The notes beneath the pieces were generated by a model. The model saw only the letters and a program-made list of their open reading frames with translations. It made no database searches and was not told the origin of the DNA. DNA of 64,000 bases from Caldimicrobium sp. (GTDB lineage Bacteria; Desulfobacterota; Thermodesulfobacteria; Thermodesulfobacteriales; Thermodesulfobacteriaceae). Of the stretch, positions 53,872-62,620 are shown piece by piece. Made by a program: the position numbers and the translations under genes. How positions within the stretch are numbered: position 1 is the first letter of the stretch; every line of letters starts with the position of its first letter. The stretch lies in assembly GCA_009903935.1 (NCBI GenBank), contig WYEG01000050.1:1-64000 (forward strand). Reading direction: 5' to 3'.

Positions 53872-54750
53872 TTATCCTTTAATGGCTTCTGCTCCACCTA
53901 CTATATCCATCAGTTCTTTGGTGATGCTTGCCTGGCGAACCTTATTGTAATACAACGTCAACTGCTTGACCATATCTGTGCAAGCCCTGTTAGCGTTGTC
54001 CATAGCGGTCATCCTTGCCGCTTGCTCGCTTACTGCCGTCTCAAGCATAGCGGCAAAAACTAAAGTGTTAAGATATTGAGGTAAAATGACTGGTAACAAC
54101 TCTTCCTCATCTGGTTCGTAAAGATAAGCTGTTATCTTAGACCCCTCCTTCTCTTCTTCGGCCTTAGAAAACCTTAAGGGTAAAAAGGGTTCAACAACCG
54201 GAACCTGTTTGACAATGTTGATGAATTTCCCATAAATTAGATATACTTCATCCCACTCACCGTTTAAAAAGGCTTGAGTTGCCGACCGCGCTATCCTTCT
54301 TGCATCCTGAACTAAAACCCGAGCCATTACCTCAGGATAGGCCTCCCGAATAGGAACCTTCCTGTTAAAGTAGGTATAACCCTTTCTTCCAACGGTTATC
54401 AACTCAACTTCCTTGCCCTCTCTTCTGAAACGCTTTATCAGGTTTTCCGCTTCTCTAATGAGGTTGCTGTTAAATGCTCCGCATAAGCCCCTGTCAGCAG
54501 TTATCAACACTATTCCTACCCTTTTAACTTCCCGTTCCTGAAGAAGAGCTATGCGAGATTTGTTTAAACCAGGGCTTGCTAATATTCTTCCAAGAACTGT
54601 CTCAAACCGCGCCCTGTATGGACGAAAACCCTCTAAGCGCCCCTGAAGACCTCTTAACTTTGCAGAGGCAACCATGTTCATTGCTTTGGTAATCTGACCT
54701 ATCTTCTTTACCGCATCTATCTTCTTTCTTAAATCCCGAAGACCAGGCAT
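53872..54750 (-). CDS. atpG: F1Fo ATP synthase gamma subunit
   Basis: A 292-residue central-stalk subunit. The N-terminal helix is RDLRKKIDAVKKIGQITKAM, the middle contains ITADRGLCGAFNSNLIREAE, and the C-terminal helix ends MDNANRACTDMVKQLTLYYN and ASITKELMDIVGGAEAI, all conserved. It transmits rotation from the c ring to the beta subunits. It lies 47 bp after atpA. Confidence 0.97.
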   Translation of the reverse strand: MPGLRDLRKKIDAVKKIGQITKAMNMVASAKLRGLQGRLEGFRPYRARFETVLGRILASPGLNKSRIALLQEREVKRVGIVLITADRGLCGAFNSNLIREAENLIKRFRREGKEVELITVGRKGYTYFNRKVPIREAYPEVMARVLVQDARRIARSATQAFLNGEWDEVYLIYGKFINIVKQVPVVEPFLPLRFSKAEEEKEGSKITAYLYEPDEEELLPVILPQYLNTLVFAAMLETAVSEQAARMTAMDNANRACTDMVKQLTLYYNKVRQASITKELMDIVGGAEAIKG

Positions 54751-54797
54751 GCTTTTTTCCTCCTAAGCTATCTTACCCCAAGCCATCCTTTCCTCTA

Positions 54798-56342
54798 CTA
54801 TGGCACTGGAACTGGTTCTACATTATGAGCTCTCTTAAATTCTTCGTTAAACTCAGACAAAGCCTTTTTCATCTTCTCTTCAAGCTCGGGGCTTATCTCC
54901 TTCTTTTCCTTAATCTCTTGATAAATTTCTGGATACCTACTTCCAATAAACTCGTATAACTCCTTCTCATACTGGGCAAGAACTTCAAGGGGCATTTCAT
55001 CAAGGAAGCCTCTCGTTCCAGCAAAAAGGATGCAGACCTGTTTTTCTACAGGTAAGGGCTGATACTGAGGTTGCTTCAATATCTCAACAAGCCTTGCTCC
55101 TCTATGAAGAACCCTTTGAGTTGCCTTATCAAGCTCAGAACCAAACTGGGCAAAGGCAGCAAGCTCTCTGTACTGCGCTAACTCAAGCCTAAGCCTACCA
55201 GCTACCTGACGCATAGCCTTAATTTGCGCTGCACCTCCAACCCTGGACACTGACAACCCTACATTAATAGCCGGTCTAATACCGGCAAAGAATAAACCAG
55301 GCTCAAGGTAAATCTGCCCGTCAGTAATAGAGATAACGTTCGTTGGAATATAGGCTGACACGTCTCCCTGCAGGGTTTCAACGATGGGTAATGCGGTTAA
55401 GGAGCCGCCACCGTATTTATCATCAAGCTTTGCTGCCCTCTCAAGAAGCCTTGAGTGGTTGTAGAAGATGTCACCAGGGAAAGCCTCACGCCCCGGAGGT
55501 CTTCTCAAAAGTAGGGAAATCTCACGATACTCTGCTGCCTGCTTAGATAGGTCATCATAGATAACAAGAGCATGTCTTCCTGTATCCCTAAAGTACTCAC
55601 CGATAGCGCAGGCTGAATAAGGTGCGATCCACTGAAGGGCTGCGGAGTCTGAAGCACATGCCGCAACTACCGTAGTATACTCCATAGCTCCGTATCTTCT
55701 TAAAGTTTCTACTATCTGAGCAACCGTTGACCTTTTCTGTCCTATAGCGCAATAAATGCAGTAAACATCTGTATCCTTCTGAGCCAAAATTGCATCAATG
55801 GCTATGGCCGTCTTACCAGTCTGCCTGTCACCAAGGATAAGTTCTCTCTGCCCTCTTCCTATGGGGGTCATAGCATCAATAGCCTTTATTCCTGTATACA
55901 TAGGCTCATGAACGGGCTTCCTCATGATGATACCAGGAGCCTTGATCTCGATACGCCTAAACTCTTTAGCTTCAATTGGTCCTTTTCCGTCAAGAGGTCT
56001 TCCAACGGGGTCGATAACTCTCCCCAAAACCGATTCCCCTACCGGAATGGATGCCACCTTTCCTGTCCTTTTCGCAATATCACCCTCTTTAATCTTGGTA
56101 TAATCTCCCATAACAGGAATTCCAACATTATCAAACTCAAGGTTAAGAGCAATTCCTACCTCACCGCTATCAGGAAACTCTATAAGCTCCATGTATTCAC
56201 AGTTGCGTAGACCAAAAACTCTCGCTACACCGTCGGCAACGGAGATAACAACTCCCATCTCCTCAAGGTTCACCTTCTTCTCAAATTCCTCAATACGCTT
56301 CCTAATAAGGTCGCTTAATTCCTGAGCTTTTATTGCTTCCAT
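54798..56342 (-). CDS. atpA: F1Fo ATP synthase alpha subunit
   Basis: A 514-residue non-catalytic subunit with Walker [34 protein letters not shown], the nucleotide-binding [20 protein letters not shown] and the signature [13 protein letters not shown] with the catalytic Arg. The protein has the usual length. Its ATG follows the atpH stop directly. Confidence 0.98.
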   Translation of the reverse strand: MEAIKAQELSDLIRKRIEEFEKKVNLEEMGVVISVADGVARVFGLRNCEYMELIEFPDSGEVGIALNLEFDNVGIPVMGDYTKIKEGDIAKRTGKVASIPVGESVLGRVIDPVGRPLDGKGPIEAKEFRRIEIKAPGIIMRKPVHEPMYTGIKAIDAMTPIGRGQRELILGDRQTGKTAIAIDAILAQKDTDVYCIYCAIGQKRSTVAQIVETLRRYGAMEYTTVVAACASDSAALQWIAPYSACAIGEYFRDTGRHALVIYDDLSKQAAEYREISLLLRRPPGREAFPGDIFYNHSRLLERAAKLDDKYGGGSLTALPIVETLQGDVSAYIPTNVISITDGQIYLEPGLFFAGIRPAINVGLSVSRVGGAAQIKAMRQVAGRLRLELAQYRELAAFAQFGSELDKATQRVLHRGARLVEILKQPQYQPLPVEKQVCILFAGTRGFLDEMPLEVLAQYEKELYEFIGSRYPEIYQEIKEKKEISPELEEKMKKALSEFNEEFKRAHNVEPVPVP

Positions 56343-56891
56343 TTATAGCACCCCCTTCTCAATAATTTCTTGCATAACTCTCAACTGTCTTTTAAAGGTG
56401 GCATCCCACACAAAATCTCCTATCTTTATCATTAAACCGCCTATTATGCTCGGGTCAACCCTTAAGTCTAAATAAACCTCTTTACCAAACTTCTCTCGTA
56501 ATACCCGCTTGACCTCCTCAACATCCTCAGGAGAAAGTTCAATCGGCGCTATCACTTCACCCCTTAAAATGCCAAGTTCCTCGTCAAGAAGAGCACGATA
56601 CATTTCTACTATCTCATTGAATAAATGCATCCTTCTTCTCTCAACTAATAGACGCAAAAACTTTTCAATCTCTGGGTCTAATTTAATTTGTTTGAAGATT
56701 TCATCAAGAATTTCTTGCTTTAGGTCTGGCGGATAGATAGGGCTTTGAAGGACACTTATGGCGGAGGGGACCTCTTTTATAAAATTCCTAAAAGCGGAAA
56801 GCTCATCCCAAAATTCCTTAATCTTACCTTTTTCTTTAGCAACCTCAAACAATCCCTTAGCATACTTTAAAGCGGTGGTTATCGCTCTCAA
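56343..56891 (-). CDS. atpH: F1Fo ATP synthase delta subunit
   Basis: A 182-residue OSCP-type subunit that clamps F1 to the peripheral stalk. An N-terminal helical bundle (TTALKYAKGLFEVAKEKGKI) is followed by a C-terminal domain with GEVIAPIELSPEDVEEVKRV and the conserved DPSIIGGLMIKIGDFVWDAT. It lies 23 bp after atpF and adjoins atpA. Confidence 0.94.
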   Translation of the reverse strand: MRAITTALKYAKGLFEVAKEKGKIKEFWDELSAFRNFIKEVPSAISVLQSPIYPPDLKQEILDEIFKQIKLDPEIEKFLRLLVERRRMHLFNEIVEMYRALLDEELGILRGEVIAPIELSPEDVEEVKRVLREKFGKEVYLDLRVDPSIIGGLMIKIGDFVWDATFKRQLRVMQEIIEKGVL

Positions 56892-56914
56892 GGCGCTCCT
56901 CCTCTCCTCTTATC

Positions 56915-57496
56915 CTAATGCTTAACTATACTTAAACTTCTTAAACTTTCCACAACATCCTGGAATATCCTCTTATGATCCTCTATGGTTAACCCTTTAA
57001 GCAACCTCTCTTCCGTAAGCTTGATCACTTCTTGAGCCAACTCCTTCCGAAGATCCTCTTTTGCCTTTTCTAATTCGTGTTTAATGTAAAGGTCAGCTTG
57101 TTCCATGATCCTTTTTGCCTGCTCTTCAGCCTCTTTAATAATCCTTTCCTTCTCTTTCTGCCCCTGCTCTATGTAGTTCTGTAAAATCTGTTTAGCCTCA
57201 TCTTCCATGTTTTTCAATTTTGCTTGCAACTCTAAATATTGAGCTTCAGCTTCTCTTTTTTTCCGAAGGAGCTCTTCATACTCCCTCTGAATAGTCTCTT
57301 TTCTATTCTGAAGAAAGTTGACTAAAGGTTTACGCAAGAGCTTAAAAAGAATGATAAGAAGAGCTATAAAATTTACCGTCCACCAGATAAGATTTTGAAC
57401 TTGGGTGGGGGTAATCCCATGATGCCCCTCTTCAGCACCATAAACAACCTGAACTAAAAAAGAAAGGATTAAAAATAAGGAGGCTAAAACTTTCAT
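56915..57496 (-). CDS. atpF: F1Fo ATP synthase b subunit
   Basis: A 193-residue peripheral-stalk subunit. It has a signal-like hydrophobic N-terminus ending in VVYGAEEGHHG, then the true membrane helix (about residues 35-52, IWWTVNFIALLIILFKLL), then a long charged coiled coil (QREYEELLRKKREAEAQYLE and on). An N-terminal signal ahead of the anchor is typical of delta-proteobacterial and related b subunits. It overlaps the b' gene by 4 bp. Confidence 0.92.
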   Translation of the reverse strand: MKVLASLFLILSFLVQVVYGAEEGHHGITPTQVQNLIWWTVNFIALLIILFKLLRKPLVNFLQNRKETIQREYEELLRKKREAEAQYLELQAKLKNMEDEAKQILQNYIEQGQKEKERIIKEAEEQAKRIMEQADLYIKHELEKAKEDLRKELAQEVIKLTEERLLKGLTIEDHKRIFQDVVESLRSLSIVKH

Positions 57497-57918
57497 ACTC
57501 TCCTCCCAACTAGCTTTTCGATGATCAAGTTTGCCAATGTTTCCTTTTGAGCCAAAATCTGTTGACGAATGCCCTCAAACTCCTTCTTAAATGCCTCTTC
57601 CCACTCCCTTTTCTTGGCTTCAACCTCCTTCATCACAGCCTGAAGCCTTTCCCTCTCAATCTTTCTTGCCTCTTCTTTTAAAAGCTCCTGTTTCTTTAAC
57701 CCTTCGCTACGAGCTTCATGAAGAGTTTGCTGATACTTCTCAAGCAGCTCTTTTGCTCTTAGGCTATAATCATCAATCTCCCTTTCCAACCCTTGGAAAC
57801 GCATTCTTCTTTCTTCAAAATTTTTCATAATGGGTTTAATCAAAAGGGCGTTTAAAATAATGGCTAAGACTATCGTTTCGATTATCTGAACAATCAAGCT
57901 GATATCGAATGAAAGCAT
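57493..57918 (-). CDS. atpF': F1Fo ATP synthase b' subunit
   Basis: A 141-residue second b-type stalk subunit: a membrane helix at about residues 5-27 (ISLIVQIIETIVLAIILNAL) followed by coiled coil (FEERRMRFQGLEREIDDYS). The presence of b and b' implies a heterodimeric peripheral stalk. It is the first gene of the ATP synthase unit, behind its own promoter; genes for the a (atpB) and c (atpE) subunits are not here. Confidence 0.9.
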   Translation of the reverse strand: MLSFDISLIVQIIETIVLAIILNALLIKPIMKNFEERRMRFQGLEREIDDYSLRAKELLEKYQQTLHEARSEGLKKQELLKEEARKIERERLQAVMKEVEAKKREWEEAFKKEFEGIRQQILAQKETLANLIIEKLVGRRV

Positions 57919-57965
57919 AGCTATGCTCCTTTGCTTAAAATCTAAGCCATACTTTAATCTTTTAA

Positions 57966-57993
57966 CTTTTAACTACTTCAAATGGGATGTCAA
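57966..57993 (-). promoter_or_regulatory. ATP synthase operon promoter
   Basis: On the minus strand TTGACA (57988-57993), 16-bp spacer, TAAAAG (57966-57971), ending about 48 bp before the b' gene. It lies in the 101-bp gap after rodA, so the ATP synthase genes probably do not rely on cell-shape gene transcription. Confidence 0.7.
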
Positions 57994-58019
57994 GCCCTAT
58001 TTCATTATAAAAATTCAAG

Positions 58020-59120
58020 CTATTTAAAGAGACTTTTTCTTTTTGCGAAATTAAATAGGAAAGAAAGCATGAGATAGGTCGTAATCGTAATAGAACCACC
58101 ATAGCTTAAAAAGGGTTGAGGGATACTGGTCATGGGGAGTAAGCCCATCGCTCCTCCGAAGTTGAAAAAAAGTTGCCACAATAATATTAAAACTATCCCT
58201 ACGATTAAGTATTTACCAAAGAGGTCCTTTACCTGTTGAGATAAAGTGAGACCCCAGTAGAGAAGGTAGCCATAGAGGCTTAAAAAAAACAAAACCCCTA
58301 TGAAACCAAAGGCTTCAGCCCATACGGCAAAGGCTAAATCAGTATGCTTTGCTGGAAGGTAGTTTAATCTTGTTGACCATCCCTGCCTAAAACCCTGTCC
58401 AGTCAATCCACCCGAACCTATGGCAATCAAAGATTGATAAAGCTGATAGCCCCAGGTTTTATAATACTTCTCTGGGTCTAAGTAGCCATAAATTCTACCC
58501 TTTTGATGAGGTTTAAGCTTTTGCCAGGCTATAGGAGCTAATAGAGCACTGAAGATTAATACTCCTACAGTCATCCCTACCACAAACCTCTTTGGCAGGC
58601 CTAAAACCATAAAAAAGACGAAAAACATCCCACCGATGATAAAGGCATAGTCAAGGTCAACGACCACGAGAAATAGAAGTGGGATAATTAGAATGATAAA
58701 TAACATCAACCAATCCTTAGAACTTAAAGGTAGACCTCTTCGCTTGCTTACCATATAGCTAAAAAGAAGGACAAGCACAATTTTTAAAAATTCTGAGGGT
58801 TGAAGACTAATAGGACCGATAACAAGCCATCGTTTCTTGAAGATGGCAAGGATAAACATCAAAAGCGTCAAAAAGAGGTAGGAGAAAAGGTAAATTTGAG
58901 GAGAAACCTTATTAAAATCAACCTTAAAAACACAGATCAAAAAAATTAAAAACCCAATAAAATGCCAAGCAATATTTTTAAGAATGTGGGCTGGGCTATC
59001 GCCCATATTAAATTGATTAAGGATCCCAAAAAAAATTAATCCGAGAAGAGCTACCCAAGCAAACAGGTTATCTTTAATGAAATGGACGATAGTATTTAAC
59101 CCCTCTTTCTGTTCTAACAT
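58020..59120 (-). CDS. rodA: Rod-shape peptidoglycan glycosyltransferase RodA
   Basis: A 366-residue SEDS-family polymerase with about ten TM helices. Family landmarks are GPISLQPSEFLKIVLVLLFS, VVDLDYAFIIGGMFFVF, QSLIAIGSGGLTGQGFRQG, LPAKHTDLAFAVWAEAFGF (catalytic Asp/Glu region) and the C-terminal TSIPQPFLSYGGSITITTY. It elongates lateral-wall glycan with its PBP2 partner MrdA, encoded immediately upstream. The ATG has GGAG upstream. Confidence 0.95.
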   Translation of the reverse strand: MLEQKEGLNTIVHFIKDNLFAWVALLGLIFFGILNQFNMGDSPAHILKNIAWHFIGFLIFLICVFKVDFNKVSPQIYLFSYLFLTLLMFILAIFKKRWLVIGPISLQPSEFLKIVLVLLFSYMVSKRRGLPLSSKDWLMLFIILIIPLLFLVVVDLDYAFIIGGMFFVFFMVLGLPKRFVVGMTVGVLIFSALLAPIAWQKLKPHQKGRIYGYLDPEKYYKTWGYQLYQSLIAIGSGGLTGQGFRQGWSTRLNYLPAKHTDLAFAVWAEAFGFIGVLFFLSLYGYLLYWGLTLSQQVKDLFGKYLIVGIVLILLWQLFFNFGGAMGLLPMTSIPQPFLSYGGSITITTYLMLSFLFNFAKRKSLFK

Positions 59121-59154
59121 TGGGGTCTCCTTTCCTCTAAAGGTTCATGAGGGG

Positions 59155-59203
59155 TGCCTCGCTTCGCTCGGCATGACAAAGTGGGGGGAAAGGCATGACA
59201 AAG
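59155..59203. repeat. Dispersed repeat element, copy 1 (between mrdA and rodA)
   Basis: A 30-bp block (TGCCTCGCTTCGCTCGGC then ATGACAAAGTGG), 8 variable bases, then GCATGACAAAG. It is identical in both conserved parts and in spacing to 62563-62611. It fills most of the 84-bp gap after the mrdA stop. Confidence 0.9.
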
Positions 59204-59204
59204 A

Positions 59205-61148
59205 TCATTGAGCTCCCCTTTCCTCTACAGGTGGTAAATTGAGTAAAGGTTCTAAGGGTGTTTCCTCAAGCGTTTCTTCCTCCGCACCCTCCTTTTCTTT
59301 AGGTTTTCGTTGCGAGGGCAATCCATAGTAGGCTCGATAAAGCTCTCCAGCAAGGGGGGCGGCAGCTTGTCCTCCGTGACCACCATGCTCTACAAGGACT
59401 GAGGTAACGATATCTATACTACCATTCCCCGCAAAGCTAACAAACCAGGCATGATGTTCGAGGTTTGCCCTTTTTCTCTCAAGGGACACAACCTGAGCGG
59501 TCCCGGTTTTTCCGTAAACCTGAAGACCAGGCACACGAGCTGACTTTCCCGTCCCTATCTCTACGACCTGTTTTAGCCCCTCATGAAGCCAAGAGAGATG
59601 CTGAGGGTTGATTGAGACCCGTTCTTCTAAGATTGGTTCAAACCTTTTTAAAACCGTTCCGTTTTTATCCCTCACCTCCCGAGCAACGCTGACCTTGTAT
59701 TTATACCCTCCATTAGCAAGCACTAAATATGCTTTAGCCATCTGGATTGGGGTGGCGGTTACATATCCCTGCCCGATGGCCACAACGATTGACTCTCCAG
59801 CATACCAATCCTCTTTAAATCTTTTTTTCTTCCAAGCCCTATCTGGAATTATCCCAGGCTTTTCATCTGGAAAGCCAAGTCCAGTAGGGTAGCCAAGACC
59901 AAGGCTACGAGCTACCTTAGCCAAAAAGTCGATATCAAGCTTTAACCCAAGATTATAGAAGTATACATCGCAGGATTGGGCAATGGCTTTAAAAAAGTCA
60001 ACGCTACCATGTCCTTTCCTTTTCCAGCAACGAAAAACCTTCTGTCCAAAGGGGAAACTACCTGAACAAAAGACAGAAGATTTTGTGTCTCTTATGGCCC
60101 CTGATTGAAGACCGGCAAGGGCTGTGACAATTTTAAAAGTTGAACCAGGAGGATAGGGCTGGATAGCTCGATTTAAAAAGGGTTTCTTCGGGTCAGACAT
60201 CAAGACTTTCCATTCCTCTGGGCTAAAGCCTGTAAGGTATTTGTTTGGGTCAACAGAGGGACTGCTAACCAAGGCAAGTAGAGAGCCATCCTTAGTGGAT
60301 AAGGCAACGATGGCTCCTCTTTTATCTTTAAGTAATTCATAAGCCCTCATCTGAAGCTTATGGTTAACACTTATAATTAAATCTTTCCCTGCCTTTGGGG
60401 GAACCCTATCTAAAACCTTCCCAAGCCTACCTTGAGCATCTCTTTCTACCTCAATCCTTCCATTTTCACCTCGAAGATACTCCTCAAACAACCTTTCTAC
60501 CCCGCTTTTACCGATGTAATCCTCAGGGGAATAGCCCTTATCCTTCAGCTTCAGATACTCCGACCGGTCGATTCTTGCCACATAACCTAAAAGATGAAAA
60601 TAGGCTTCTCCGTAAGGGTAATACCTTTCGGCTTCAACCTCAACGATAACCCCGGGTAAATAGTATTGTCGGACCAAGATTTTGCTAACCTCATCCCAGC
60701 TTAGGTCTCTTTTCAAAAGAACCCTACCAAAATACCTTTTTTTGGCAAAGTAATACCTTTCTTTAAGCTGACCAAAGTCTTCTCGCAGGATCTTGCTAAG
60801 CTTCATTAAAACCTCCTCTTCCTCTCCTTCTATAGATTCTGGGTCAAGGTAAAGCTGAAAGACTGCGCGATTGGTAGCTACCGCTACACCATCTAAAGTG
60901 ATAATCTCCCCTCTTGGTGCGCGGATTATGTAAGTTGCGACCGCCCGTTCCTTAGCTTTTTTTAAGTAGTAGCTGTGTTTAAGAATTTGTAGTTGAAAGG
61001 CACGTCCAATAAGTAAGAAAAGTATGGCAAATAAAAGGATTTGGACATAAAAGACCCTTCGTTTCCATATTATTTCTAATTCAGTAGTATCTGCATACCC
61101 GTTATCTTTAAGTGGGTGCCTAAAGTTAGACCTTATTTTCGGGTTCAT
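59205..61148 (-). CDS. mrdA: Penicillin-binding protein 2 (elongation transpeptidase)
   Basis: A 647-residue class B PBP anchored by one N-terminal TM helix (about 32-50, YVQILLFAILFLLIGRAF). A dimerisation/pedestal domain contains RAPRGEIITLDG and IGKSGVERLFEEYLRG. The transpeptidase has the active serine in PPGSTFKIVTALAG, the second motif AQSCDVYFYNLG and KTGTAQ. The C-terminal tail is Glu/Pro-rich. It cross-links wall made by RodA. Its start overlaps the mreD end by 23 bp. Confidence 0.96.
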   Translation of the reverse strand: MNPKIRSNFRHPLKDNGYADTTELEIIWKRRVFYVQILLFAILFLLIGRAFQLQILKHSYYLKKAKERAVATYIIRAPRGEIITLDGVAVATNRAVFQLYLDPESIEGEEEEVLMKLSKILREDFGQLKERYYFAKKRYFGRVLLKRDLSWDEVSKILVRQYYLPGVIVEVEAERYYPYGEAYFHLLGYVARIDRSEYLKLKDKGYSPEDYIGKSGVERLFEEYLRGENGRIEVERDAQGRLGKVLDRVPPKAGKDLIISVNHKLQMRAYELLKDKRGAIVALSTKDGSLLALVSSPSVDPNKYLTGFSPEEWKVLMSDPKKPFLNRAIQPYPPGSTFKIVTALAGLQSGAIRDTKSSVFCSGSFPFGQKVFRCWKRKGHGSVDFFKAIAQSCDVYFYNLGLKLDIDFLAKVARSLGLGYPTGLGFPDEKPGIIPDRAWKKKRFKEDWYAGESIVVAIGQGYVTATPIQMAKAYLVLANGGYKYKVSVAREVRDKNGTVLKRFEPILEERVSINPQHLSWLHEGLKQVVEIGTGKSARVPGLQVYGKTGTAQVVSLERKRANLEHHAWFVSFAGNGSIDIVTSVLVEHGGHGGQAAAPLAGELYRAYYGLPSQRKPKEKEGAEEETLEETPLEPLLNLPPVEERGAQ

Positions 61149-61638
61149 CTTTTAATAATACTTTCTTTTGTAGAAAATAAAAAATATAAGCAAAAAAATA
61201 AGTAAGACCGAAATATAAAAAGCCTTTACAAAAAACTTTGAAAAGTAAACCAAAATTTGGTTGATTAATCGAATTATAAAAATATAAAATTTTCATCATA
61301 AACAGAAACAAACAAAAAATTCCCCAAAAAATCAATATTACAGAAAACTTTTCTATTTTGAAATAGTTTCTATAAAAAAACCACAAAATTTGAAAAGTTA
61401 TAAAAATAAAGAACCAATAATAGTAGTGTAAAAAATCGTTAAATCCTTTTATAAGACTAATCATAAAATAACTTAAAATAAGGAAAACGGTTGGTTTAAA
61501 TAGAATAAGCATTGAGAGAAAAAGACTGATATAAACATCAAATAAACGATAGGAAAATAAATTAACGAAAAAATTTTCTATCAATGATAAGAGGAAAAAG
61601 AAGGGTAAAAAAAGGAAAAGAAACTGCTTGCTATTCAT
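61126..61638 (-). CDS. mreD: Rod-shape protein MreD
   Basis: A 170-residue, extremely hydrophobic Phe/Tyr/Leu-rich membrane protein with five or six helices and almost no conserved catalytic residues, as expected for MreD. Assignment rests on size, topology and position between mreC (1-bp gap) and mrdA (overlap). Its base composition is markedly more AT-rich than its neighbours because of the Phe/Ile/Tyr content. Confidence 0.82.
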   Translation of the reverse strand: MNSKQFLFLFLPFFFLLSLIENFFVNLFSYRLFDVYISLFLSMLILFKPTVFLILSYFMISLIKGFNDFLHYYYWFFIFITFQILWFFYRNYFKIEKFSVILIFWGIFCLFLFMMKILYFYNSINQPNFGLLFKVFCKGFLYFGLTYFFAYIFYFLQKKVLLKDEPENKV

Positions 61639-61639
61639 T

Positions 61640-62458
61640 TTATAATGGAATTTCTGGTATTTGCAGTATCACGGCAACCCAGTTCAAATTGTATACATCA
61701 ACATAAGGTCTTACTTCACCTTGCTTAAAAAGCCCTTGAGGGTCCTTGCTAACGGAAACGACCTCTCCGATGATTAGATTGGCAGGAAACAGGGCATCCT
61801 GCCCTGAGGTAACCACGATATCCTTTGGTTGAGCTTGGGAATAGAGCGGAAGGTATTCTAAAGAAAGAATAGGCTCGCCTTTTCCTCGGACTATAGCTCT
61901 ATCCCCTGTTCGCACTACTTTAACATCTACGGCAAAAGAAGGGTCGCTGATTAACATAACTTTACTAAAGTTTGGATATACTTCTATTACTTGTCCGATT
62001 AATCCTATAGCGGAATTACCAAAAAGGGCAAGCACAGGCATCTGGGGTTGAACACCGTCTTTGCTTCCTCGGTCGATAAGAATAAAATCCGAAAAGGGGT
62101 CGATGGCTTTATAGATTATCCTTGCCGGGACCTTAGGATGTTTAATGGATGAGGTAGCCTTAAGAAACTTCTCATACTCTGAGCAAAGCCTCATAGCATC
62201 ATGAGCCTCAGCAAGCCTTTGCTTCAATGCCAAATTTTCCTCCTTTAACTGCTGATTTTCCTTCTTTAGGTCAACAAGAAAGAAGTAGGAAGAGAAAAAC
62301 TCCTTAGTCTTCTGAGCAAGATGAGACTCAACGGAAAAAAATATCTTATACACTCCTCCAAAAAGGCTCTCAAAAAGCCTCCCTTTGTAGGATAACCAAA
62401 GGATAAACAAGACAAAAACTAAACCGAGAAGCGCAATGACCATGCGTCTGAGGTTCAT
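61640..62458 (-). CDS. mreC: Rod-shape protein MreC
   Basis: A 272-residue periplasmic scaffold with an N-terminal TM helix (about 6-22), a coiled coil (LKKENQQLKEENLALKQRL) and two beta-barrel domains (VPARIIYKAIDPFSDFILID, DRGSKDGVQPQMPVLA, VVTSGQDALFPANLIIGEVV). It organises PBP2 and RodA. mreB is not upstream; the neighbour is a divergent gene. The ATG at 62458 sits 6 bp after a strong extended -10, so the mRNA may be leaderless; an upstream TTG in frame overlaps that promoter and is unlikely. Confidence 0.93.
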   Translation of the reverse strand: MNLRRMVIALLGLVFVLFILWLSYKGRLFESLFGGVYKIFFSVESHLAQKTKEFFSSYFFLVDLKKENQQLKEENLALKQRLAEAHDAMRLCSEYEKFLKATSSIKHPKVPARIIYKAIDPFSDFILIDRGSKDGVQPQMPVLALFGNSAIGLIGQVIEVYPNFSKVMLISDPSFAVDVKVVRTGDRAIVRGKGEPILSLEYLPLYSQAQPKDIVVTSGQDALFPANLIIGEVVSVSKDPQGLFKQGEVRPYVDVYNLNWVAVILQIPEIPL

Positions 62459-62464
62459 GTATTT

Positions 62465-62473
62465 ATCATACCA
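62465..62473 (-). promoter_or_regulatory. Extended -10 promoter of mreC
   Basis: On the minus strand TGGTATGAT is an extended -10 (TGnTATAAT with one mismatch). The hexamer ends 6 bp before the ATG, placing the start point at the codon itself. No ribosome binding site is seen between. Confidence 0.55.
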
Positions 62474-62562
62474 CAAATAGAAGGTATTTCATGAGAATAA
62501 AAGGAGAGGGAAATCCCACTTGCCCTCTTGTGAAAAAACTTTAGAATAAACATTATGAGGGC

Positions 62563-62611
62563 TGCCTCGCTTCGCTCGGCATGACAAAGTGGCTAATAAA
62601 GCATGACAAAG
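62563..62611. repeat. Dispersed repeat element, copy 2 (between mreC and the HARP gene)
   Basis: Same 30-bp block, 8 variable bases and 11-bp tail as the copy at 59155-59203, in the same orientation. It ends 9 bp before the HARP start codon. Confidence 0.9.
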
Positions 62612-62620
62612 TGACTTATC

